This document shows positions 39,546 to 49,478 of a DNA stretch of 64,000 bases, piece by piece. Location: NCBI GenBank assembly GCA_012274445.1, contig JAAROD010000093.1:682001-746000 (forward strand), written 5' to 3'. The translations under genes were made by a program, and so were the position numbers. Source of the stretch: Sclerotiophoma versabilis (taxonomy: Eukaryota > Ascomycota > Dothideomycetes > Pleosporales > Didymellaceae). The stretch's first letter is position 1, and every line of letters begins with the position of its first letter. The notes below the pieces were generated by a model. The model was not told the origin of the DNA, did not search any database, and was given only the letters and a program-made list of their open reading frames with translations.

Positions 39546-41221
39546 GCATCGTTATCGGTGTCGATCTCCATATGATGGCTACTGTGGTTCTGTGTCGCGC
39601 GGGCGCTGTTGCCCGTCGCTTCCAGAGCTCGTCTGCTTGGTATAATCTGTCGATGCGGTCTCTGGCTCGCGTTTACTTGTGTCAATGGGATCTCCTGATC
39701 CGTCGTGTCGACATTGGTTCCGGCATTGGTCCTCTTCTGTCCTCGTCCGGTTTGCGATCGGTTTCTGGTGAGCTGCGTCGGTTGCGAAGCCGCAGCCGGT
39801 TGGCTGGGCCTTCTCCTTTGGATTGTAGACGTCGGTATATCAAGCTGCACGTTTTGTCTGGCCGTTTGCGAAACGTGATGGTAGCGCGGTCGCATCTCGT
39901 ACGCGGCCCTCGCCTTGGCCATCTCGTCCTTCCTGGTTGGGCACTGGCGGCTCCATGCTTCGTGTTCGCCGCGGCAGGCGGCACATTTCCTAGTTATGGT
40001 TTGTCCGGCCCTCGATGGGCAGTCCCGGGTGTCGTGCTCCTGCGCACAGTGGCCACATGCTGTTGCTGCCTTGCACTGGGTTCCTATGTGGCCGTATCTT
40101 TGGCACTTGAAGCACTGCTTCACTCGGCACTGCCGCTCGTATCGCTCGCACTGGAAGACCTCGCCCTGCCAGATCAGGCCCTCGTCAATGATCTTGTTGG
40201 CATCCTCTGGTTTGGTGAACTCGATGGTGATGGTTGATGACGTCTTGGCGGACGCGTCTCTGGTCAGCCAGCTTATGTGTCTTATCTCTGCGCGGGGGAT
40301 GAACGGTCGGTTGTCCTGTAGAATCTGTGCTCTAATCTCGTCGAGCTTGCTCATGTCCATCGTGCTCGTGCGTATACCGTGAGCCAGGACGCCGAACGTC
40401 GGGATCTGCACTGTGGTTCCGCTGCCGATGCGGTGAGCCCAGTCGTCCGCGAACTGTCGCAGCGCCTCGACCTCGTTGCTGCTTGCTGTCTTGATGCTCA
40501 GGTCTCCGCTCTTCAGCTGGTTAGATGAGACGATCTTCACGCTTGCTATGTTTTCGTTGCCGCTCTGCTCAATGGCACGCTGGACATGCAATTTAAGATT
40601 ACTGGGGTTCATAGCCCTCAGGCTCTGTACGGTAAGGGGGTCTCTGATGTTCATGATGACCTCACGCTGTGTCTGCGCAGATGGTTGTTTTACGCTTTGT
40701 GCATTGTATGTAGCTGCTAGTGGGACGCCCCTGGCTGCCGCCGCAGCGTAGCTCATGGGTCCGTTTGCCTGCTCTTGTGGTCTCTTGTTCCTGATCTCTC
40801 TCGCAACCTCAAGCGTCGCTTTACCCACCTCTGTAGCGTCCTTGGCCGCTGCCCTCGCCTCCTCCGCTGTGTTGCCGTTCTGTTGTATGTTCGCTGCTGA
40901 CTGTTGAACGAGTTCTGCAGTGTTCTTGAGTTCGCTTGTGATTACGTCGAGGGCCTGCGCCGTGTGTTCTGCTGTGGCTTTGGCCTCGGTTTGGGCGATG
41001 CGGAGGGCGTCGCTGATGGCGCTCAGGTCGGGCGTGTGCTGCATCTTCAAGACAAACGTCAATGAGCCGCGAATGATGTCGCTGACGATGTCTGTCGGCA
41101 TGGACTGGCTGCCGGTGCGCTCGATGAGGTGCAGTACGTCGTGCAGAAAAGTGCTGAGGCATGTAGCGTGCTCGCGAATTGGGCTTGGCCATGTCGACCG
41201 TCGAGGCCACGGTGTCGCCAT
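39542..41221 (-). CDS. LINE ORF1, nucleic-acid-binding protein with three CCHC knuckles
   Basis: The product has 559 residues starting MATPWPRRS. A helical N-terminal third rich in Ala, Glu and Gln (TAEHTAQALDVITSELKNTA) is likely a coiled coil. A middle globular part follows, then knuckles CFKCQRYGHIGTQC, CGHCAQEHDTRDC and CAACRGEHEAWSRQC at about residues 388-445, and a basic Arg/Gln/Thr-rich tail. Such proteins coat LINE RNA and help target-primed reverse transcription. Its stop TGA overlaps the ATG of ORF2 (ATGA). The frame is intact. Confidence 0.9.
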   Translation of the reverse strand: MATPWPRRSTWPSPIREHATCLSTFLHDVLHLIERTGSQSMPTDIVSDIIRGSLTFVLKMQHTPDLSAISDALRIAQTEAKATAEHTAQALDVITSELKNTAELVQQSAANIQQNGNTAEEARAAAKDATEVGKATLEVAREIRNKRPQEQANGPMSYAAAAARGVPLAATYNAQSVKQPSAQTQREVIMNIRDPLTVQSLRAMNPSNLKLHVQRAIEQSGNENIASVKIVSSNQLKSGDLSIKTASSNEVEALRQFADDWAHRIGSGTTVQIPTFGVLAHGIRTSTMDMSKLDEIRAQILQDNRPFIPRAEIRHISWLTRDASAKTSSTITIEFTKPEDANKIIDEGLIWQGEVFQCERYERQCRVKQCFKCQRYGHIGTQCKAATACGHCAQEHDTRDCPSRAGQTITRKCAACRGEHEAWSRQCPTRKDEMAKARAAYEMRPRYHHVSQTARQNVQLDIPTSTIQRRRPSQPAAASQPTQLTRNRSQTGRGQKRTNAGTNVDTTDQEIPLTQVNASQRPHRQIIPSRRALEATGNSARATQNHSSHHMEIDTDNDA

Positions 41222-41349
41222 GACGCCTCAGAAGCAGTGGGCGCTGCTCCTGAGTGCTGGCTAGTCGAACGGCGTCTCTAGTAGACGTCTGCGTGCGATA
41301 AATCGAGTTGATTCCAAAAAGTGAAATTCTCGCTGTTGTCGTGTTTTTT

Positions 41350-41831
41350 ACCTGACACTGCTACGCAGTTACAATATGCCATGGGATTGGCTCGGAGTAA
41401 TATACAGCCGGGCTCAGGGATCTAGTCCGAGCGCCGCTCAGGCGTCGCGAACAAGGCGCATGGTCTCGTGATCGACATATCATCGATTACATTACTTTCT
41501 GGGATTCAGCCCATCACAATTACCGCTTTCTGCATTGGCTCGTACCTGGACGGGGCTCGGCTAGTGCGGCGGGTAAAGAGGTTTTTAGATCCGAGAGCAG
41601 CCGGCTAGAGTTAACCGGCTGCGTCGGAAGGTTGTGATACATAACCGCTCTTATGGGATCTGCTTCCGTTACATTAGCGCTCTTTAGTTCACAGCCGCGA
41701 TATAGCCGATGCGAGAAGAGAACTATAGAAGAGCGGACTCAGTAATTCTGATCTGAGCGCTGCTCAGACGCCGCGATCAGTGCGCCTGATCACGTAGCTA
41801 AGATATTGACGATACCGTGCGTGACGGCGTA
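41350..41831 (+). repeat. 482-bp inverted-repeat arm, left
   Basis: From ACCTGACACTGCTACGCAG to GTGACGGCGTA the sequence is the complement of 43222-43703, equal in length and matching wherever compared. It includes smaller palindromes such as AGCCGGCT...AACCGGCT. A third, partial copy lies at 46534-46747. Confidence 0.9.
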
Positions 41832-43221
41832 CCGAGACCACCGGGTCAATGCACGCGTCGGGTCAATGCACAATTTCCTCACTTTCTCAACACCACAAAA
41901 TGAAGCTGTACAGCCACGCACAAAAGCGATTATCGCAAGAAAATTTTGTGGGATGATGTATTGATGTATACAAAAGTCCTCTGTGAAGGACTAATAATTG
42001 CGAGTTGCGGTGCGGCTGCTGCGGGTGGTGACTGTGTGGGAGGGTAGAGGAGCCTCCTCTACAACAACACCACGCCGCGCACGCGCAGAACAGCTCTTTT
42101 TTGTACAGACTTTTGCAGGTACTTTCTGTGATGCCTTGCACTTGCCTGATTGGGATAATTGTATAGATTTAGCAGCGTTGCGCTCTTGCTTTTTGCGCTC
42201 GCGATTGGCGGCTTCTTCTGCTCTCCTCTGCCTTGAGGCCTCAAGGCGCGCAGCGTACGCAGCAGATTGTCTCTCTTTCTCTAACTTGTTGCGTAGCGTT
42301 GCAGCAGCTCGCTCCTTGCGTTGATGGTGTTTTGCCACTTCTTCTTCCAGTCTCTTTGTCTCATTGAGCCTGTTGCGATGACGTGCGTCGCGTACTTTGC
42401 TGGGGGAGTAGAGGAGGGCTTTGCTGCGTCCCTTCTTCTGTTGTCGTAAGTCAAGAGTCTCCTGCTTCTTCTTTGAGGGGTTTTGTGCAGCAACTGCTGC
42501 AGAGAGTCCTTTGTTTTCAGCTGTAAGTATCTCACAAGAAGCAGAGAGGTGGTGGAGAGTACGGCGGAGCTGCCTTGCGTTATCTAAGGTGTTTTCACCC
42601 ACAACAGCTTTGTATAATCGATTAATTAAGCGCCAATCGTGGGCCTCAATGGGCGGAGGGGTCTTATACTCACTGTCGCTATCATCGTCCCATCGGCTGA
42701 GTACTACGTTGGGGTTGAGCGGCTATATACCCGTGTTCTCGAAGGCGCTAAGTATAAGCTCTTTAGTAAACGTTTGCTGCCAGGATCGCCAGGAGAGCAT
42801 AAAGAAGTCGCTCTTGGGCACACCTAAGATGCCTTGGCTATCGTGAAGGTGCTAGGTGACAGCACTGCTGTAGTTTTGAGCCAACGGAGCGAAGCACACA
42901 ACGTCAAGTAGCTGCAGCAACTAAGTACTGTGTAGAGGAAAGGTTGCTAGCAGAATCTTGTGCTGATTGCAGAAATTAATAAAGGCCATCATTATATAAG
43001 AGCCGTGGCCATCAACAATAAGCAATCGCCAGCTTCTGCGCGCTTTCTTCTTGGTGTAGCGGTTGAACAACTGCTCCAGCCAGGCAAGCCCCACCTTGTC
43101 ATTCGTCCAACCTGAAGGAGTTGCAGTAACAAATACTGAGTGTTTTCCTGGCTCAATATCCTCCACCCAGGAGCTTTGTATGTGCATTGACCCGACGCGT
43201 GCATTGACCCGGTGGTCTCGG
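41832..43221 (-). mobile_element. Deletion derivative of a pogo element at the axis of a large inverted repeat
   Basis: Inverted ends CCGAGACCACCGGGTCAATG with a doubled GGGTCAATGCAC motif, and TA on both sides (41830-41831 and 43222-43223). The minus strand begins in mid-transposase (SSWVEDIEPGKH), passes LLIVDGHGSYI (second Asp), breaks off before the third Asp, then has the basic C-terminal tail (42602-41991, KKQERNAAKSIQLSQSGKCK). The N-terminal DNA-binding region and first catalytic Asp are missing. Non-autonomous. Confidence 0.8.
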
Positions 43222-43247
43222 TACGCCGTCACGCACGGTATCGTCAA
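41991..43247 (-). pseudogene. pogo transposase remnants (middle and C-terminal tail)
   Basis: Two open segments, 43184-42921 and 42602-41991, are related to the middle and the tail of the transposase at 46936-48810. Between them, plus-strand-translated stops and a frame change remove the part with the third Asp. The tail keeps the usual Lys/Arg/Ala-rich coiled coil. No activity expected. Confidence 0.75.
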
Positions 43248-43703
43248 TATCTTAGCTACGTGATCAGGCGCACTGATCGCGGCGTCTGAGCAGCGCTCAG
43301 ATCAGAATTACTGAGTCCGCTCTTCTATAGTTCTCTTCTCGCATCGGCTATATCGCGGCTGTGAACTAAAGAGCGCTAATGTAACGGAAGCAGATCCCAT
43401 AAGAGCGGTTATGTATCACAACCTTCCGACGCAGCCGGTTAACTCTAGCCGGCTGCTCTCGGATCTAAAAACCTCTTTACCCGCCGCACTAGCCGAGCCC
43501 CGTCCAGGTACGAGCCAATGCAGAAAGCGGTAATTGTGATGGGCTGAATCCCAGAAAGTAATGTAATCGATGATATGTCGATCACGAGACCATGCGCCTT
43601 GTTCGCGACGCCTGAGCGGCGCTCGGACTAGATCCCTGAGCCCGGCTGTATATTACTCCGAGCCAATCCCATGGCATATTGTAACTGCGTAGCAGTGTCA
43701 GGT
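43222..43703 (-). repeat. 482-bp inverted-repeat arm, right
   Basis: Complement of 41350-41831. Together with the left arm and ignoring the central pogo element it would form a 964-bp perfect palindrome with GGCGTACGCC at its centre. Confidence 0.9.
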
Positions 43704-44847
43704 TGGAGGCTGGGGATCAACGCTTGTATTGCTATCTGTTGTTGTGTTGTGATGTTTTTTGTACAGGAGCTCTCAGCTCTAAGGTAAGTGCACTTGCCCA
43801 TCGGGCAGTGCCTGCTACAACAAGACATCATGTGATTCTAGTCACGTAGTTACAAGATACAGGTGGTTATAGAACCTATATCTGGTGCAGAGGTAGGAAT
43901 CGAAATGGTGACAGAAGTGCTGACTTACTGCAGAGCTTCAGCAAGTGTTTAACCTTAGGATTCATGGTGAGGCTGAAAGTAAGGAATAGAAGAAGGTAGC
44001 ATACTTCGTTCGAAAGCTAATAGGTCTCATTCAGTGAATGCTTCATTCCTCTTTAGTGCACCTCTTGTCTAAGCGGTGAGTAGCTCAAGAACAGACTAGT
44101 ACGGCCTCTAGGATGAGCGTATCAATGGGCTATGCTTACGTTAATAGTGCTAATGATCATTATAAAGATAATTCAATCGTAGCGTGGATCTAGTAGTGAT
44201 TACTTCTTACAGCATATAGCGATATAGAAGACTATTCGTCTTCTTAAAGAGGCCTGAATAAGGATGCCGGCTACGACGCTGTCGTTGCTCTTTCTGGCGC
44301 AGCAGATCTTATTACCTAATGCGCTCAATAGCTGACGGTGTAAGAACATTGTAGATACTAGAAGGAAGGAAGAGCACAGACTCTAACTGATGTTGAAACT
44401 TAGTAGTGTGTTTAGAAGAAGCAATCTCCTTTTTGTACTTGTTGTATTAACTCTTAACTATCTACTCAATTCTCCCAATAACACGAAATAAGTCGCCTAT
44501 TAAGGTTATAAGATGATCCTTTAAGACCTTATGTATTCCCTCTATAGGTGAGCTTGTAATCATGTTATAGTGTCGCGTTGCGAGAACAACGCATATGCAG
44601 GAAGAATTAAAGGATTGAACTGAGGTTGTATTGTGTGTAGCTATCAACGGTATATATAATAAATAGAGAGGTTGGGTAGACTGCGTAGTACAGCAGTGGA
44701 GACATAAAACTGTGCTCCGTAGTACAAGGAAAAGGAAAGACTCTAGAACCGCGACAAGAATAAGTACAAGTCTAATTATACGCTCTAAATAAATGCTTAC
44801 TATCCTGTATAGATGTAAAAAGTTGGTGTAAGGATAATAGTGTTCCG
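43704..44847. other. AT-rich spacer with a diverged LTR fragment
   Basis: No gene. At about 44590-44655 the plus strand reads AGGAAGAATTAAAGGATTGA and then ACTGAGGTTGTATTGTGTG, which matches the middle of the minus-strand LTR at 253-438 with several changes, so an old solo or partial LTR lies here in minus orientation. Confidence 0.5.
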
Positions 44848-46273
44848 TTACAGGTGTTGTTCCGCTACAAGTGGATGCACGTTATATGTCTTTGCCTCAT
44901 CCGTTTGCTCTAATAACCGATTCTCGAACCTGTCTCGAACAAAGTCAGCGAACGCCTCTATTATCTCTGGGTTTCCTTGGTCGTCAGCATCGACACCGAA
45001 TTTAAAAGGTAGCATAGATGCTGTCGACGAAAGCAAAACATATGTCTTTAAGAATATGCTTCTTTTCTTAGGGTTCTATGTAAGGTCAGCTTCGTTTCAC
45101 GCAGGAATTCCTTCTCGTAGCTTGACACGGATAATAGTATATTAACAAGGTAAGTGTGACATACCGTTGCGTCCAAGATCGACTTTCTGCTATAGGAAGA
45201 CCCCTTCGCTTCGGACTCCGCGCTGACTATTTCTTGAAGCCCCTCCTGTGAGCTTAGACTTTCATCTGCGTCTTGGTAGAGAGCTAACAAGATAGTGTAC
45301 CATATCTTGCTGTGATTACTATCACACAAAAGGAACTGCTCCGCAGCTCCGTTGAGTGATTGGATCCTGATAATAGGATTGCGCCCCGTATGGTCTCCCT
45401 GTCGAATTTGGTTCAAACATTGTACGATGTACAAGCGACAAAGGCACTTGCATTCGCTGCTACTGCCGGTTGAGTTGGAGTGCTGAGGTTCCAAATCGAC
45501 ATACAGACGTTCCTGGCTAGGGAAGTTGAGATCTAGGAACTCTCCGTCTAGTGCGGGCGATAGCGGTGGTAGTACATCACAGTCAAGGCCAGTCGTAGCC
45601 ATCGGCTCTGAGATACCCTGAGCATTATTTGGCTGCACAGATGTCTGACTACGGCACTCTGATCGGCTGTTCATGATGTTTTCTCTAGAACGACTTGGGT
45701 AGTTGTCGTATGACTGAACGGGTTGTGGCCTGTAGTTTAAGGACTGTAGTGCTGTGCTCAGATCGGAGTGAAACAACATCGTAGTTTCAGAATTTTCGGT
45801 GTTATTGTGCATCTGAGCTCCTGTATCTTTGTTTCTTATTCCTTCTGTCTGAGTGGACTGGACACTAGCTTGAGGATTACTATGGTCTTTCCGAGTAAGC
45901 GAACTGACTAGTGGGTGTTAACAAGAGAGAACATACCCTCTAGACTAGCTTGCGATACAGGCGTATACAGGCCTTTCCTCCGCAATGTTTCTTCTTGTGT
46001 CCTAATAGCATTACGCACAATGGAACGTCTATGCTGACGACTCTCATCAGACCCCGATCGTCTTGGACGGCCAACAGGTCTAGTAACACTATACGTGCAT
46101 TGTATTTTAGACTGCTGGCATCGTTCGCATGCAGGTTTTCCGCGCGAACAGCTAAGTTTTCGCCGAAAGCATTGATCGCAGACATTGTTGTAGGGATTCG
46201 CTTCGGAGCTGAAAGGCATTGACTCGGATTCGTTCTGATGAGGGGGACGTGCATAGGACTGGTTAGATACCAT
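44848..46273 (-). pseudogene. AflR-like Zn2Cys6 transcription factor, probably frameshifted
   Basis: Exon 1 (46273-45937) encodes CDQCFRRKLSCSRGKPACERCQQSKIQC in two parts, a complete C6 cluster (Cys 32, 35, 42, 49, 52, 59) with the basic GRPRR segment after it, as in AflR. A 68-nt intron (45869-45936, GTATGT) joins exon 2 (from 45868), which has the Ser-rich middle and an AflR-type C-terminal domain (LYIVQCLNQIRQGDH, IWYTILLALYQD). Near 45060 the frame ends (RKEAYS) while another continues (SIFLKTYVLL to 44848). No GT-AG intron can bridge them, so a one-base indel in the A-rich stretch is likely. Expected role: activator of a secondary-metabolite cluster; none is intact nearby. Confidence 0.7.
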
Positions 46274-46533
46274 CTTGAATACTAGAGTCTTAATTCCATA
46301 TGTCGTTGCTAATAACTCGTTCTTATATGTAATCCTACTACAGGACTGCTGGCTCGGAACACACCGGAAGTTATCGTGTTATCAAACATGCAACTGATAA
46401 GTCGTTCTTCGCACGGCTCGGATAGAAAAGAGAGATAGACTTGGCCCAACAATTCATAGCGCTGAATCCTGGATCCATGTACCATCGGACCACGTGAGAA
46501 CGGCCAAGAGCGGGGAGGGGGTCTGCGCGGTAG

Positions 46534-46747
46534 TTTCTCGGCTATATCGCGGCTGTACGGAACCTCTCTAAGGTCTGCTTCCGTTACATTAGCGCTCTTT
46601 AGTTCACAGCCGCGATATAGCCGATGCGAGAAGAGAACTATAGAAGAGCGGACTCAGTAATTCTGATCTGAGCGCTGCTCAGACGCCGCGATCAGTGCGC
46701 CTGATCACGTAGCTAAGATATTGACGATACCGTGCGTGACGGCGTAC
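46534..46747 (+). repeat. Third, partial copy of the inverted-repeat arm
   Basis: From about 46570 (GTCTGCTTCCGTTACATTAG) to GACGGCGTAC it matches the inner 190 bp of the arm at 41350-41831. It begins with CGGCTATATCGCGGCTGT, the complement of a stretch inside it (ACAGCCGCGATATAGCCG). Its inner end again abuts a pogo element. Confidence 0.85.
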
Positions 46748-48899
46748 CCGTGTCCGTGCACCCAACGCGCGGAATCGGCCAACGCGCGGAATCGGCCAAC
46801 GCGCGGAATCGGCCCTAACCATCACCAGCAAACTTGAGGCTGTAGAGCCACATACAACAGCTGTTATAACTAGTTTTTTTTGGTAGAGTGATCTATAGAC
46901 CTATGTGACAGAAGTTGCTACCAAAACTTACGTGGCTAAAGTATTTTACGACCGCGGCTGTTCACTGTAGGTGCAGGTGCTAAGGGCGGCTCATGAGCAA
47001 CACCACCACTCTGCACGGCTGTAGAACCACGTTTCTGCCTCTTCCTAACTTCTTGTTGCTGTGAGGCCTTGCGCTTGCCTTTTTGAGCAGTTTGTAATGC
47101 TTTTTGAGAGTTGCGCTCCTGTTTCTTGCGTTCTCTCTCAGCTTTGCGCGCATTGATAGCCTGGCGCTCTTCTGCACGCTTCCTCTCTCGCTCTTTCTTC
47201 TCCTTTGCTGCCTTCCGGCGCTTCTCTTCTGCAATTTGCTTGTTGTAAGCTGTAGCAGCCGCCTTTAGCTTTCTTGCCTCTTTCTTTTGAAGCTCCTCCT
47301 CCTCTGCCTCACGCTTTGCTATCCTCATCCGTGTGCGCGCTTCTCGGAAGGAGCGAGGAGTCCACATCATGTATGGTCCCCAGTACTCATAGTGTTGTAG
47401 CAAAGCCAGAGGCTTGCCTTGCTTCTCTCGCTTCCTTTTGGTAGTAAGAGCGTCTATAAGACCTTCATTTTCGCTCCTTAGAAGGGTGTTTTGGATAGCT
47501 AAGTGGTGGAGCGATTGCCGTATGGTTGATGCATCCTTCTCTGTTGCATCCCTTAACGCACGTCTTGCTACTCGGTCCAAAAGCCTCCACTGTTCTCCTT
47601 CATAGATAGGAGCATCAGAGTCGCTATCTCCTGTAGTCTCAGAGTCGCTATCCACAAATCTATCGAGTATAACGTTGGGGTTGAATGGACTCACACCCAC
47701 TGCCTCGAAGGAGCTGAGTATATTCAATTTGGTAAAGCTAGCCACCCAGGCCTCCCAGAATAGTAAGAAGAAGTCAGGCTTCTTCACTGGTACCAGGCCT
47801 TTGTGCTTAAAGAGGCGCTCTCCTAGCTTCTTTGAGTACGCTGTACTCAGAGGCTTGAACATTACCACATCAAGCGGCTGAAGCGTGTGGGTGCTGTGAG
47901 GTGGATAGATACCCACAAGAATCTTGTGCCTGTGGCAATACTCCAAAAACTCTTCTGTCAGGTGGCTCCCATGGCCATCTAATAGCAATAGGCGGAACTT
48001 TCTTCGAGCTTTAGGTGCAGTAAAGCGATCAAACACCTGTTGCAGCCATGCAAGGCCTAAGCCGTCGTTGCTCCAGCCACTCTGAGATGTGCCAAAGAAG
48101 GCCATATGATCTCCCACCTTCACATCCTCCACCCAGGTACTCTAAACGTTTGGAGATTCAGCCGGGTATATAAGGCCTGGAGGAAGAGCAGATCCATCAG
48201 CGCACACACATGCCATAAGGCTTATCCACTCGCGGTTGCCGTCCTGCAGCATCTGCTTGTTCTGCTTCTTCTTCCATGACCTCTTACTAAAGATCCTCTT
48301 CTGTCTACCTACTGCTCCAATTATAAATCCCTTCCCATCCATATTGTATGTGTGCTCAGGCTCAACCTTATAGAACTCGATTTTGTCGCGTAGCGCGTCA
48401 TAGTACAGCTTGTATTTATCCCCAGAATCGGCGGCGTGGCGATTGCGATCCATAGACGTGGTCCATTGAGACGTGAGCTCATCGTCGTGACGGTGCAGGA
48501 AGCGAGACACCCAGCTATCAGAGACGCGAATACCAGCAATTCTGGACGCAAACTCCTTCACCATCTCCCTTGTAGGAGGCAAGTGTTGCTCAGTAAGCTC
48601 ATCTATGTACTTAGCAAGCTCTGCCTCCTCCTGTGGGCTGAGGTTTTGACGCGTTACTGCATCCTCTTGGTGGGAACGGGTACCAAGCTCCACTTTGCGC
48701 GTCAAAGTAGAACGAACAACACCATGCTTTTCAGCTATCTTTGTCCACTGAGTTTTCTCTCCAGAAGGAGTAGATTTTGCCTCTGCAACTGCTTCTTTTA
48801 TACCTGTCATCGTTGTTGTGCTGTGTTGGGATGAAAAAGTATCACAGATATGGTGTTCCGCGCGTTGGCCGATTCCGCGCGTTGGGTGCACGGACACGG
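46748..48899 (-). mobile_element. Fot1/pogo element with full-length but interrupted transposase
   Basis: Inverted ends CCGTGTCCGTGCACCCAACG, followed by two to three repeats of CGCGGAATCGGCCAACG at the left and their complement at the right. TAC is present on both sides (46745-46747, 48900-48902), consistent with TA duplication. Length is 2,152 bp, like the intact element at 49479. Confidence 0.85.
46936..48810 (-). pseudogene. pogo transposase with a single nonsense codon
   Basis: The start is MTGIKEAVAEAK at 48810. Helix-turn-helix (IAEKHGVVRSTLTRKVE), DDE motifs NMDGKGFIIGAVG, LLLLDGHGSHL and LQPLDVVMF, Pro-rich linker and a basic coiled coil are all present over 624 codons. One TAG at 48142-48144 (context AESPNV-stop-STWVED) interrupts the frame; CAG would restore it, a RIP-type transition. 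Glu after the first catalytic Asp is Gly (NMDG), which also departs from the relatives (NMDE). Confidence 0.85.
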
Positions 48900-48902
48900 T
48901 AC

Positions 48903-49478
48903 CGTAGAGGCGCTAAAACAGTACTAAGCCTATTTCTATCTAGCACATATCACGTGGTCTAAGATCTCTATGGCTACCTGCCCTGTAAAGTTAATCTATG
49001 AATAGTGGGGCAGAACCTATAGTCAGATAGCATGCACCCTGCAAGCTCACAAGTCCCCAGCGATCAACGTCACTGCTGCCTCAAGATTTGCCTTCGGAGC
49101 CCTGACCCGACGAAACTAGCGCTACTACAATAATTGAGCAAGGTTCCCTACTCCGTGTGAATGGTGTCATTCCAGAGCTCGCATGGAGTATCCAGCTAGA
49201 TAAAAGCCCACTCGTAATCTATGTGCAAAAGCCAGGTCTTTAGAGAGTGTTGTTGTACGAATCAATCGGGTACAGTCGAGAAAGGGCAACTTTTCTAGTT
49301 TCTCGGACAAACCAGGCCTCGTTTCACGTGTTGTTAACACTTCGGAAGACATGGTGCGCCTCAAAATGCGGACTGCAACAATCTAAAACGGCAACAGAAC
49401 ATCGGAAGGAGGGCATCGGAAAAGGGACGCTGCTAGAGAGATGCCGGACGACCCCGCGGGAAGAGGCTGTATCCATTA
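48903..49478. other. Spacer between two pogo elements
   Basis: No gene or shared repeat seen apart from the TA at 49477-49478 used by the following element. Confidence 0.5.

Larger units (their letters stand above)
35357..41349 (-). mobile_element. Tad1-like non-LTR retrotransposon (LINE), full length, minus strand
   Basis: From 5' to 3' on the minus strand: a 5' UTR (from about 41349) related to that at 61971, ORF1 (41221-39542), ORF2 (39545-35636) and a 3' end with the tail (AATCA)n at 35357-35376. ORF1 has three CCHC knuckles; ORF2 has endonuclease, RT and RNase H, the Tad1/I arrangement. It inserted in the 3' UTR of the pogo element at 33277. The other side directly abuts the inverted-repeat arm at 41350, so the original junction has been altered or the flanks rearranged. 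Confidence 0.85.
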
